Source: Grifola frondosa (lineage: Eukaryota; Basidiomycota; Agaricomycetes; Polyporales; Grifolaceae). Taken from it: a stretch of 64,000 nucleotides of DNA. Positions 23,472 through 34,966 of the stretch are shown one piece after another. The translations under genes and the position numbers were made by a program. The DNA lies in NCBI GenBank assembly GCA_001683735.1, contig LUGG01000002.1, forward strand, positions 248,001-312,000, written 5' to 3'. Numbering within the stretch: position 1 is the first letter of the stretch; each line of letters starts with the position of its first letter. The notes below the pieces were generated by a model that was given only the letters and a program-made list of their open reading frames with translations, was not told where the DNA came from and searched no databases.

Positions 23472-25192
23472 ATGGTCGAATGGCAGAACCCCTCCGTTAT
23501 TGAATACAACTTTTTCCTCTATGACCAAATGGCCGTTTTTCTGCTAGGTTTTTATGGGTGTGTTTGACATCTCGCTCATCTTCTTTTGCGCTATTGGCTG
23601 AATTTACTTTGAAGCTGGCAGTTCTTGCTTGCTCTGCATTTGGACTGGGCACTCCTCGTCAGAAAACAGCCTTTCAAATGGCCTCACGTCAGTCTTATCT
23701 TCCATGCCTCGCCTTCGTTCAGAAATTCATGGCCTCATGTAGCTACCGTACCTTCTCAGTCGTTACATGATGCTTTCTGCTTTACTATTTCTGTACGTCC
23801 CGGTATCCCGACCACTCAGATACGACTCACCTGAACCGGGTTATCTCTTGCAGTACCTTTTCTGCCAAAATCAAGACCAGAATTGATTGCAATGGTGGGT
23901 CTTACATATCTCGCGCGGTCTGCGGTGGTCACTCACACCCATCCAGCCGCATATAAATCCTTCGCAGTAAGTCCCCCATACAGACATCGACCGCATCATA
24001 AACCTACTCCTTCAGACCATCGGTAGCGCGGCCTCCTTTTTCTCCAGTTTCAACATCTGCGTCAGACCGTAAGATCCCCCACAGCGCGCCCTAGCTCCAC
24101 CCTTACCCCGTTCCCCTTGCAGGCTGCTAATTTGGAAAGAATCGATCTACGTTGTGATCACGCTACTCCTCGCGACCGCCGGCCATATGTGCTTGGTCAT
24201 CCTCCGTGCGCACCATCTCCGACACTCGCCGCGTCCATTCTGCCACTAACCCCACGCTGCAGAAGGCATCAAGAGCGTCACCGCGTACTGGAACCCGGAC
24301 GCCGGGTCTTGTGTGGTGGTGCATTCCGACAACCACATGATGGCCGCATTCTATATGTACAGTGCGTCCCTGCTGTACGCACGTCCAGCATGTACTGAGC
24401 CCCGCACAGCGGTCCTGATCGACCTCCTCATTCTCGTGCTGACGGTGCACGGTCTCATGCGCGGCGCAAGGCCAAGCCATAGCTGGCTCGTGAGCGCGCT
24501 GTGCATCCAGGGCATCGGTTACGTCGTCGTGACGTGCCTGATCAACATCCCCACCGTAGTGAGCCAGCCTGCCCGCCACCTCTTGCTCAGCGTTGTACTA
24601 ACACCCTGCGATACTCAGGTCTTTGCATGGCTGAATCTGAATCGTGAGTGGTCACGCTCTTGTCGTGCAGCCAGACTGAACAGGATGGTGCTGGCTGCGT
24701 AGCTGTCATGAACGTGTTCTTCTCCCTGCCCGCTGCGACTTTGGGGTCAGTCCCTGCTCCACTTCATCCCCAACTCCAGTTCGCGCTGACTTGCCACGCA
24801 GTGTCGTCGCATCCTCCGCCGCCGCCATCTCCCTGCTCGAACATGGCGCAGGGCATGAATCGCCGTGGGTTCCTTCTTATCTCTCTTCTCTCTTCCCTCC
24901 TCTGCTCATTCACTCGCCGATCATAGCGCAACGCCGACCGATCCGGATGACCCGATCTGGCTCCACAAGAACGGGCACAGCGACTCCTCGCAGTCGACGG
25001 GGGACACGGTGCACCTCTCGACGCACATCGTGATCACCGCGTACGTGCCTGTTTTCTCCACTGATATAGGCACGCGTGCTAACGAGAGTTGATGACAGGT
25101 CTGCTCTGTATCGCCTGGACTCCAGTGAGCTCGACGACGACGAGTTGTGCACCAAGGGTGCGAGCGGCTCGGGCGAGCAGAGCGTGCCTTGA
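23472..25192 (+). CDS. Multi-span membrane protein of an Agaricomycete orphan family
   Basis: Eleven or so exons splice in frame from MVEWQNPSVIEYNFFLYDQM at 23472 to a TGA at 25192. Hydrophobic helices are seen at MAVFLLGFYGWQFLLAL, LLSRYMMLSALLFL, TIGSAASFFSSFNIC, LLIWKESIYVVITLLLATAG, VLIDLLILVLTVHGLM, GIGYVVVTCLINIP and VFFSLPAATLGVVASSAAA, about seven in all. The tail is hydrophilic and acidic (ALYRLDSSELDDDEL). The pattern WKESxYVVxxLL and a conserved N near the sixth helix resemble the many paralogous seven-span proteins with DUF6533-like organisation in wood-decay fungi; ligand and function are unknown. No frame break. Confidence 0.75.
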
Positions 25193-26059
25193 CTTGTTCG
25201 GCCCCGCTCCCGCAGCTCAGGGAGACCACAGGCCGGGCGGCAGTTTGCGTTAAGTATGTATCGAGTACTTCTCCCTCGTTTAATTTGTCTTCGCGTTCTG
25301 TAGCACACTCGTTTAGCAACAAGAGTTGGGATCGTGGTATGCGGTGCTTAACCTTTGTATCCTTCCCGCTTTATCAGATGACGAGCTGCCGCACCTTATC
25401 TGGGCCATAGTTCTCGAGGGTAGTCTGGGCATGAACCAGGAAATATCCAGCCACGGGCAAGACCGAACTCCAGCAGGTCTCAGCGAAGGCGTGAGTTTTC
25501 GCAGACTAAGGGTCCCATAAAGAATGTATTGTTTCCCTCTAATTCGGGTGGAAGTTCGCCCATAGAGTGGATCCAAGTCACGATCTGTCTATCAAGCTAC
25601 CTGTCCGCACAAAGGCCGCCGGACCTGTCAAAGGCAGCTCGAATATGACAGGGCCCAGCTAGGCCGCTTGCGAGATTATGGCGCCTGCGGCGCGTTAATT
25701 CATCTTTGTCTGCTTCGTTGTAGCTACGGGGCCCGGGGCCATGCTCAGCAGCGGGTGCTACTTAGGGTCGCTGACACTATGGATGCGGTGAATAAATTTC
25801 GCTTTTCTGGGTATGTGCAACGTGATAGCATTGTTCTTTGATACAGTGTGAATAGTAATGGTACAAGGCATTGCGGAAGAAGCGAAGTCGATACGAAAAC
25901 ATGTACATCTAACATCAGACAAAGGAGATGGGTCTAAGCAATCTAGTAAGTACACGGACCACCTATCGTGTTCCGGTAACTGGAACCCACCATATCGTAC
26001 AACGCCGACAAGATAGCTGAGAGATATAATACAACAAGTCACAAATGTTCTGCGCACCG
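25193..26059. other. Intergenic between convergent genes
   Basis: 3' regions of the membrane protein and F-box genes. No reading frame here has support from motifs or splice sites. Confidence 0.45.
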
Positions 26060-27760
26060 CTACGAGATCTCTCCGTGCACCGAAAAGTCGTACGCCTCCT
26101 GCCTCCCAATCCCAATGCTGCAGAGCATCTGGCAGTCCCCCGCGCCCGCACCCACCATCGGTTGCTCATGCGTGACGATGTCCATGAACCGGTCGCCCCC
26201 GCGCTCGAGTCCCACATCCACGCCCCCACTCCACTTCCAGCCGATCTCTCCGAGGAGCTCGCTGTACGCATGGATGGCGCGGCTCTCGAACAAGGGGCAC
26301 GCCAACGTCACTGCCATTGGAACGGGGGCCAGCGGCTTGGATGTCGTCGGAGTGGGCAAAGCCATATGCGCGAGCTTCAGCATCTTCAGATGCGCGGTCC
26401 CCGCGACGAACGCCTCGAGCGCCTCCGGGCGCGCCTTCACCCCGTACAGCGCCATCGTCTCGAGGTGCGGAAATAGTGTAGGGCAGCAGAGCGAACCCGG
26501 CCGCGCAACGCAGAGCTCCAGCAGCGCGCCTGCGTCCTGCTCCTCTTCCGCCGCGGGGTGCGACACGTCCTGTAGCGTGAGTGACTTGAGGTGCGGCGTG
26601 CTGAGCGAGCGCAGCAGGCGCACGGCGGCTGCGGTATCGTCGTAACCAACACATAACGAGGTGAGGTGCGGCAGCGCCACGGGATCCTCCTCGGTTTCGC
26701 AAGACACCCTCTCCGTCCTCTCCTCGCCCGGAGGGCCCGAGATCCTGATCGTCAGCTCTTGCAGTGTCCTGCATCGCTCGAGGATGGCGCGGAACTCGGC
26801 CGCGCTCGGGCGGACTTCGTCGGCGTGATACGAGAGCTCGAGGTGGCGCAGCCCCGTGCTGCATGACGTTGAGTCGGGGAGGAGAAGCGGCAGGGCAGAC
26901 CATAGCGTGTGCACCCCGGAGAATACGAGGTTTTTTAGGCGAGGCAGGACGGGCATGGGCCCGCCGAGCAGACTTCCGAAGGGAAGGAACGTCGGATCTC
27001 TCAACTCGCTCGGCGAGAACTCGTGCGAGTAGCTGGCGAACTCATTGCATCTCATCAGGACTAAGCTCTCAAGCAGCGGTGCGCTGCGCGCCCCGGGCGC
27101 CGTCGCGGAACAGAGCCGCTCTAGTGCCACGAACATGGGTGCCCACCTGTCCGTCAGTACTGCTAACGAGCGGAAGCGGTAGAGCTGCGGAGGGTGATGT
27201 TCATGATGTCTCGCATGTCTGCGTTGGAGAATGGGTGAATGTAGTAGTCGTCTTCTTCTCCGTCGCCGAATGGCGTGCATCCCGCAGAAGAGGAGCTGCG
27301 TAGAGCGTCAGCAATCCGTACTTTGGCGCAGAACAAAAGACGAGAAGACCTACTCGTATTCAGAGAAATCCCATTCGGGATCTCGAGCATCGATGAGGAT
27401 ATCGAGCGGGAATCTGCCGGATCTCGAGAGGTATCTGGAGATCGTACGGAACGTTCTCTCTGGCTCCCCATCCATCACATCCCCTACAGTTATGCATATT
27501 CTGCTCCACAACTCAGGGGTCGAGAGGGCGACGCGCCTCCAGTGTCTGCTCACAGCTGCAATGGTGTCAGGAAGTGTAGGCACGCAGGCCATGCACGGCG
27601 ATATGTCTCTTCCGTGCGGATCTCCATCCTCGTCGCCGCATCTTGCATCGCCTGAGTGCGCAGCGAGAATGAGGACGTACGAGAGGAGCTCTACGGGAAG
27701 ACGGCTAATGGGTGAAGTCAGTGTGCCGTTGCATATCGAGCGACGGCGAGTGCGGGGCAT
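26060..27760 (-). CDS. F-box-like protein with leucine-rich repeats
   Basis: Starts MPRTRRRSICNGTLTSPISRLPVELLSYVL, an F-box-like SxLPxELLxxVL, followed by VSRHWRRVALSTPELWSRI, the usual second half. After one intron (TAC GA|GTAGGT to CGCAG) comes a Leu-rich C-terminal half with repeated LxxLxL units (RLKNLVFSGV, GLRHLELSYH, HLTSLCVGYD, HLKSLTLQDV, HLETMALYGV, HLKMLKLAHM). Such proteins usually recruit substrates to SCF ubiquitin ligases; the substrate cannot be told. The frame breaks near 27190, where LRSSTA and PQLYRFRSLAVLTD need one extra base in a short C/G run to join. Very GC-rich coding sequence. Confidence 0.75.
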
Positions 27761-28616
27761 TTCTCAAGGTGGCGACGTGGGGCTGGCACGTCTCCTAAAT
27801 ATATGGGGAGGGTGGTTTCGACGTTCGTGGTCGCGGTGCGACGTTGCGAGGAGACGCGGTGGACAGCCCGGGCGTCGGGGCGACAGCAGATCAATGTTCC
27901 CATGTTGATGTGCACAGCGCGAATTTATGGAGGACGGCGGGGGAACTGAGCCCAAGCGGAGGTGGAGATTGATGGCTGCTCCTTTGTCTCGAGTGCGAAC
28001 ATTCAGCAGCAGCAGAACAAAAGGAAAACAAAAGATGGACGCTCCCCAGATCGTCATCGGTCGCGGGTTATTGTTGTGCCATCTGCATTTGATCTGCGCG
28101 GTGCGGGTTCACACGCACCTGCCTTGATGGGTCGTGCTTCTGTGCTCACAGGGAACGCTTGTGTTCACATGCGGTCCGACGCTGCACTCCTGCCGTGTTC
28201 ACATGTCCGCGAGACGCCCGTCGTGCATCGCGGAAGTATTTGTCTCCTTTGTCCTCCGCACTAGTCTATATGTACTGGCCTCGAGACAAACTGACCATGA
28301 TGTTACTGAACACCCGCTGAAAAAGTCAACTGCTGAGGATCCTTGGCGCCCATGATCACTTCGTACGATCGGTCTAGCAGTGGCGAACTTGTGGGTCCTA
28401 GTGGGCCCGGCCTCAGGGACGGCGGCGCGTGCACCACATCCTTCGCGAGCTCTTCTCGCTGTCCGGAAGACAGCTTCTAACTATTCAGCAGACCTCTCAG
28501 TGAGACTTTTCAGTCATGGGACTGGCGTCCAGCGGGCGGCGAACCTCCTCCCTCAGGGTATACAAGCCTCCTCGAGCCATGCCACCCAAGCCCAAACGCC
28601 CACTACTATCCCAAAA
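27761..28616. other. Intergenic, divergent promoters
   Basis: Upstream regions of the F-box gene and of the lactonohydrolase. No gene supported. Confidence 0.45.
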
Positions 28617-30180
28617 ATGATGTGGATCTGGACGATCACCGTCTCCATCGCGCTCGCCGCCTGGACACACGGCGCCCCGCAACCTGCGCCGCCCACAGAG
28701 CTGCCTCCCCAATCCGTGGTGAGCATCCCAGTCATCGCTATGAGCACACCACCTTGACCAGGCGCGCCGCGCAGCTCATCGATCCGCGCGCCTTCGCCGT
28801 GCTGGGGACCAACGGGCCCTTCCGCATGTCCTCCTTCACGCAGTTCTTCAACCCGACGAACACCAGCCCGCCCTTCTTCCAGATTTTCGACCCCGCGTTC
28901 CTCACCGTGCTCGGGCACACGCCCTCCATCCGCGTAGTGGCGTCCAACCCCACGTTCGCGTTCGCGCATGAGGCCCCCATATGGGTGCCGAGCACGGACG
29001 AGGTGTTCTTCGCGAGCAACGACGGCGGCCTGCTCGGGATGAGCAACCTCGAGCACAACAACCAGGTCTCAAGCATCAGCCTGCGCGCAGTCGCCGCGGC
29101 CATACGCGCGTCGGGCAGCGCGACCACCCCGCTCAACGTCTCCACCACCAAGGTGCGTCGTGCATCCGCGAGTAATGCGCAGCTGATGGAACGTGAGGTA
29201 GCTCGACCTGCCAGACACGGTGCAGATGACGAACGGGGGCACGGGGCCGTACAACGGTTCACTCGTGCTCGTGAACTCGGGGCGCGGCGCACTCCCGCCC
29301 GTGCTCGCGCTCGTCAACCCCGCGCCGCCGCATAACACGACCGTGCTGCTCGACAACTACTTTGGGCGCCAGTTCAACTCGCTCAACGACGTCAAGGTGC
29401 GCCCCGGCACGGACCGGCTCTTCTTCACCGACCCCGAGTGCGTCTGCTCGTCTTCTCCGCGCGTGCTGGGCTCGTGTGCTGATTAGGCCGATGGCGGAAT
29501 GCTAGCTATGGATGGCTCATGCAGTTCCGCCCGTTGCCGCTGATGCCTAACCAGGTGTACCGCTTCGACCCTAGCACGAGCGAAGTGCGTGTTATCGCGG
29601 ACGGGTTCGACAAGCCGAACGGGATCGCGTTCTCGAGCGATGGCAACACCGCCTTCATGTGAGCGTCCTGTCCTTCCGTCTTCCGCACGTCTGCTGACCC
29701 CACTCAGCGCGGACTCGGCCGCGTCGGGGGGATTCCTGGGGAACAACCAAACTGATCCCGCAACCATGTGCGTTACTCCCTCCCTCCTTCAGTGTGCGGG
29801 TGCTGTTATTAACGACGACATGGGTGCCAGATACGCATTCGACGTGGATCCGACGACGGAAGCGTTCCTCAACAGGCGCGTCTTCACATACGTCGACACG
29901 GGCATCGCGGACGGGCTCCAGCTCGACACCGCGGGAAATATGTACGCGGGCTGCGCGGATGGCGTCCATGTACGTCCCCCTCCTTCCTCTCTCTCCCCCT
30001 CCCCAACTGACGGCCGCGCAGGTATGGAACGCGGGCGGGACGCTGCTTGGGAAGTTCTTCCTGGGGACGACGTCTGCAAACATGGTGTTCGCGGGGGATG
30101 GGCGGCTCGTGATCATGGCGGAGACCGCGATCTTCCTCGCGCAGATCGCGGCGAACGCGACGAAGCTGGAGTTCCCGTGA
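28617..30180 (+). CDS. Secreted SMP-30/gluconolactonase-like hydrolase
   Basis: Six-bladed beta-propeller lactonase family; fungal members hydrolyse aldonate or other lactones with a bound metal. Seven exons (28617-28718, 28775-29152, 29202-29437, 29506-29658, 29708-29767, 29831-29969, 30022-30180) join in frame. A signal peptide MMWIWTITVSIALAAWTHG is followed by the propeller; family motifs seen are APIWVPSTDEVFFASN, LNDVKVRPGTDRLFFTDP, GFDKPNGIAFSSDGNTAFIADS, YVDTGIADGLQLDTAGNMYAG. The PNGI and DG-containing segments carry the usual metal-site Asn and Asp. Probably extracellular. A second ATG three bases on is possible. No frame break. Confidence 0.88.
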
Positions 30181-31788
30181 TGTGCAAAATGGCTCAAGGA
30201 GAGATGGTAGCGCAGTACCTTTTTTCTGAATGGAGGAATGGAGGAATACGGACAGTATGAAAAGCGTGACAGATGGGAGTAGCATGAGAAATGTAAATGT
30301 ATGCTGAGGTATGCCTTGTCTTCTGCGCAGCAGGACAGAGATTATGCGGGAGAGCGAACGCCTACACGCAAGATAGACACCGCGAGGCAAGAAGGGCCGC
30401 CGCTCGTACACGCCCAGGTGCCGCAGCAGCAACCAAGATGGGAGCGGGAGGGCACTTCGGGCGTCCGCGACTCGGCGCGCTGATGTGGGGGCTTGGCTCG
30501 GCTGAGTGGGCACCAGGCAGGGATGCCATCTGATTCGAATCAACGTTCAGTGAATGGGCAGGGTCCTGCAGAATCAAGTCAATGTCCTCGGTCCGCTGTT
30601 GAGAATCGGGGTACATTCGAATTCAACAGACTGCGCGAGAATTTTGTCGTCGTAAGAAGAGTGAAGCACGTTCATTCTGTATTCATTTGCGGGACCTCCG
30701 CCTGAAGATACGGCACTCGGAGAACGCTCCTTATGCCCCCACCTCGGAGCAGGGCGGGTGTGCAACATAGAAGATGCAGTAACACGACTTGACCGAATAC
30801 GAGCAAGTGGTAGAGAGATAGGGCGCGGTCGGAGGAGACGATATCGATAGATCGTCGAGGAGGACGATGAGGAAACACACAAATATCAACGCTTTCCGAG
30901 TTGATACAAATGACGCACGGGTGGTGTGTACAGCTCAGCGATGGATCAAGATTCTACGGTGCATTGCTATCGAACTGAGGATTTCTCGGAGTGCGTGTGT
31001 AAAGAACGTGCTATCGCTCTGGCAAGACTGCGCGAGATACGTGTTGCAATGTGCGTCTAGAGGTTGATTGAATGCAGATAGCAGCCCGGGGGGAAGCCAG
31101 GTCATTTCGAGATCCTTCGATGCAGTCTTTCCTGGAGGTCTCTGCCCCGCACGGGGCGGAGAACACGCCTGAGACACGCTTGAGCGGGCGCGCATCTATG
31201 GTGCATACATCAGTTCCGCACAGATCGCGAGCGCGCCCCAAATACGACACATCTAGGTAGTTCGCAACATGAGACATGGATCCATTCTAGACAACGGTCC
31301 GCACTGGATTCTTGCTGGAGAAGAGCAAGGGTGTCGAAACAATCAATGAGTAGAAGCAAGAACGCGACTGAGTCTCCGAGTCTCTCGCTCCGGGCTGGAG
31401 TCTAGACCCTGTGGATAGCTAGGCGAGCGTTGAATGCAAGCTATTTTTGCCCGACACCGCCGGTAGCGATGCAAGCACAGAGATAACAAAAACTTAGCAG
31501 AGACAAAGAGCAAGTCATTGACGGTGATGAAGGAGAGCAGAACACAAGCAGAGCTGAGCAGAAAACAAAAGTGAGGGAAAGACGAGCCAATAAGGGAAGA
31601 GGCCGAGATGCGACGGGGGCTCAATAAGGAACGCGGTGTTACATATCCACGTGGGACTGAAGTCATGTCTTCCCGCCCGGCGCCAAGCGTTCTGCTCTTT
31701 TAGTGGCGATTCCAGCTCGCAGCCGCTTCCTCGACTCCAGTACTTATATCTCTGCGTCTTCTCACCACCAGCCTCTTCATCGCCCACC
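30181..31788. other. Intergenic, 1.6 kb, no gene supported
   Basis: Scattered short frames on both strands without motifs. 31400-31788 is the likely promoter of the phosphatase gene, with pyrimidine-rich tracts before the ATG. Confidence 0.45.
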
Positions 31789-32505
31789 ATGGCCGTCGCT
31801 ACTTACGATCTCCCACCCACCGCCATCTCCTCTGCCCTTCGCAGACAGGCCGAGTATCTCTCTCTTCCTCCGCCCTCCTGCAGTCCCCTCACCTCTGCCT
31901 CAAAGTCCCTTCGCACCCGCCCGCGCCCCATTCCCAACTCCTACTGGGCCACACCCTTCCTGGTTGCCTGCGAGTTTCCCTACTGCCCCCTCACCCCCGC
32001 CCAGCTCACGCGCAAACACACCAAGCAGAAGCTCGATGCCCTCCTCGCCGCCGGAGTGCGCACCTTCATCGACCTCACTGAGCCCCACGAGCTCTTCCCA
32101 TACTCTCCGCACCTCGCCGCCCGTTGCGCGCTCCTCGGCATCGACCCCGCCGACGTCGAGTATCATAATTTCCCCATCCGCGACCGTTCCCTTCCGGACA
32201 GCCTCGCCCTCGTTCGCCGCATCATGGACGTCCTCCGCGACGCCGCCACGCGCTCCCGGATCGCCGCCGTGCACTGCCGTGGTGGCATCGGCCGCACCGG
32301 TCTTGTCGTCGGCTGCTGGCTCGTCGAGTGTGGCATCGCGCGCGACGGCGCGGACGCCCTTCACATGATCGCCGAGGAGTGGAAGACCGTCGAGAAGTGC
32401 AAGCGCTTCCCGTCCAGCCCGGAGACTGGGCCTCAGTTCGAGTTCGTACGCGCCTTCCAGCGCTCGGGATGCGATATTCACGAAGAAAAACACCCCATGT
32501 TATGA
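31789..32505 (+). CDS. Dual-specificity-type protein phosphatase, single exon
   Basis: 238 residues with no intron. The CX5R catalytic signature is seen as AAVHCRGGIGRTGLV, where Cys is the nucleophile and Arg binds phosphate. Upstream are VACEFPYCPLTP, a strand-helix pattern, and VRTFIDLTEPHEL; downstream EEWKTVEKCKRFPSSPETGPQFEFV. The arrangement resembles small cyclin-dependent-kinase-inhibitor-3-like or PTP-like enzymes. No transmembrane segment or signal peptide, so cytosolic or nuclear. The ATG at 31789 follows a C-rich leader; an upstream in-frame ATG at 31636 would add about 50 residues that look unlike the family. Extremely C-rich third positions. Confidence 0.88.
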   Translation: MAVATYDLPPTAISSALRRQAEYLSLPPPSCSPLTSASKSLRTRPRPIPNSYWATPFLVACEFPYCPLTPAQLTRKHTKQKLDALLAAGVRTFIDLTEPHELFPYSPHLAARCALLGIDPADVEYHNFPIRDRSLPDSLALVRRIMDVLRDAATRSRIAAVHCRGGIGRTGLVVGCWLVECGIARDGADALHMIAEEWKTVEKCKRFPSSPETGPQFEFVRAFQRSGCDIHEEKHPML

Positions 32506-33441
32506 TCCGCGCGTCGAACGTGTGTTTCTGCTCTATCATGAACCCTGCACGAAATTGGCCATGCGTGTCTATCTGTGAGTATCTTATGTCTCGTGTTGTT
32601 GTTGTGCCACATTCGGATGCGTGTGGATGATCTTCGCTTGTGCACCCCCGAACGTTCCTGTTCTTCAGGCAATTACTGATTCATCCCGTTTTCCAGATGC
32701 TGAAACGATACGCATTGCTCACGAATGGCTACGATATCTCCTTTATCTGCCTGCATGGGACTCTCATCGATGCACCATCTCATATATCCCATTCCGCAAC
32801 ACTATAACTTATTGCATCCTTCCTCACATTCCCCCTTTTCTCACCCTTTATCATATGATAGCTGGGACATTCAGCTCTCCCCGAGGCTCGTCACTTGTGC
32901 TCGTGTTTGGGTTCTGCCGTGCGCTACGGTATTCTCTCTAGGGTTTTGATAGGTCCTCTGCATAGACGTACTGCTTACCACTTGTATCCATCGGCCCGTT
33001 CTCCGCGTATTCCGTCCATCCTGTCCCGCGTGTACATAGTATCCTATATTCTGCTAAGATCCTTGCCTGGTTGCGCGCTTTGGTCTTATTCGGGTCGTGT
33101 GCGCCTGTGTCAAACCATGCTGTTAAAACGTTAAACCCTGGTGCTTCCAACGTGACGGGTGCCGTTGGCCCTGGCTGGCGTTTGAGCGCAGGCATAAGGG
33201 TGCTCTAATAGTTGTGTGTCAGATGCTGGGTAACGCTGAGGTAGAGGGTGCGTATATTCGTCTTCAATAAGCTGTTTAAGTCCATTCTCTGGAGTTAGCC
33301 ATTGACACTTGAGTATTCTGGTCGATGCCGATCAATCAAGCAATACCGCTCACCACATTCACGCTTGGTTCGACGGCTCCAGTGAAGGACTTCTAACTAT
33401 CTTTTCAGGCTGTCAAATAGAAAACTGACATTGCGTTAGCA
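32506..33441. other. Intergenic, no gene supported
   Basis: AT-richer than flanking coding DNA; holds the phosphatase 3' region and presumably the promoter and first exon(s) of the DUF6535 gene, which I could not identify. Confidence 0.45.
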
Positions 33442-34617
33442 GGCCACCTGCGATGGGGCTCAAGCTCAAGAGTCGAGCGATAAGGTATGCAATCCAAGTC
33501 TTTTTATGCAATAGCCTGCTGATACAAATGAAATACGCAGAAAGCTAACCAGGACGCACTCCCGCAGGACACAGCCGCTGCATGGTCCGACTATGCGCGC
33601 GTTCTCGGCGAGTACGACAAGACAATGGTCAAAGCGTGGAAGGAAGAGATAGACACTCTGCTCGTGTTCGTCAGTAGCCAGCGACGCGGTCCGCTGCACT
33701 CCGGATCAGACCTCAACATTCCCTTCTCTCCAGGACGGTCTCTTCTCTGCCATCCTTACTGCGAAGTTCAACGTCGAGTCGTACCAGCTCTTGCAGCCCG
33801 ACTCGGGAGACGCGTCCGTGCTTCTCCTCGCGCAGATATCAGCTCAGCTCAACAGCTTCTCAGTCAACCCCGCCTTCATAAACTCCACCCAGCAGCCGCT
33901 GTCCCCCTTCAACCCGCAGTCCAGCTTCCAAGCGGCCTCCTTCGCCATCCGTGTCAACGCTTTGTGCATTCGCCAGTCTGGTCTGCAGCCTTACCTCAGC
34001 CTCCATCGGCATCCTGGTCAAGCAGTGGCCGAACCAGCACACCAATGGTCTCTTGGGTCCCTCGCACGAGACCGCCCGCTTGCGGTATACCGATACGACG
34101 GTCTGCTCAAGTGGTGGGTGATCGAGATTATGGCATTCTCTTGCTCCTACTGCAGATCGCTCTCACGTTGTTCCTCATGGGGCTCCTTGAGTTTCTCTGG
34201 AACTTGCACCCTACCGTCGCCCTCATCGCCACCGTGCTCGCCGTGATACTGCTCCTTTTCTTCGTCATCACCATCATACTCCCCGCCTTTGCAGCGGACT
34301 GCTTCTACAAGTCCCCGCAAGCGGCTGGCTTCTTCCTCGTGGTCCAGGGAGCACTCCGCATGCTGAGAGCGCTGGGACGTCTCGCTCTGCCCTACGTCGG
34401 CGCGTCCCGCCTCTGGCTATTCGCCGTGCAGATGAAACTAGGCTCGTACTTCGCGGCCCTCACCTGGCTCAAGGCGTTCTGCGTCGGGCACACATACCAC
34501 GATTGGGGGCATGGCAGTGCCAGGAGTGGGGAATGGGCCATAGTGCTCCGTTATGTACACCCAACGACCACTCAATCTGCATCAAAGTACAATAATGATA
34601 TTCTCTACCAACGGTAG
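33442..34617 (+). pseudogene. DUF6535-type membrane protein, frame-broken and short
   Basis: Recognised from the N-terminal block AAAWSDYARVLGEYDKTMVK, AWKEEIDTLLVF then DGLFSAILTAKFNVESYQLL, which opens this very common Agaricomycete family of unknown function. Two membrane segments follow the expected order: FASLVCSLTSASIGILVKQW and LQIALTLFLMGLLEFLWNL/ALIATVLAVILLLFFVITI. To read through, the frame must shift near 33965 (one base too many), 34086 (one missing) and 34136 (one missing). After AADCFYKSPQAAG the family usually continues for several hundred residues; here it ends at 34617. Whether it is a truncated pseudogene or an intact gene with assembly errors and unseen downstream exons cannot be decided; the lack of any continuation before the next gene favours truncation. 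Confidence 0.7.
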
Positions 34618-34966
34618 CAAGAAAACTTTGAGATTAATCGTAACCTACGAAATACATATGTGGGACGTGCGTATGACTCAAATTGATCTCAAGTACGTGA
34701 TGAGTGCTTGAATATTGAGGAGTCACAACATATATATATACTAGAGGGGATTCGCCAAGAACTCTATCAATAAGATCGTATGTACCGCAAACTACGGATG
34801 TAATCTCATGATACTTTAGAGTCAAATGTGAGATGACCTTGATCTCACCAATGGCTTCTGAACGCCGTGGGCGAGAGCGAGGCAGACCTTGGGCGCGAAG
34901 AGGGGAGAGCAACATGATAAGCAATAATAAATAAAGCATGAGTCCGCTTGCTCTACCAAACAAATA

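Noticed and set aside
26166..26903. 245-codon open frame on the minus strand overlapping the F-box/LRR gene
   Set aside because: It is an alternate frame of very GC-rich coding DNA; the LRR frame shows regular leucine spacing and this one is Arg/Gly/Ala low-complexity.
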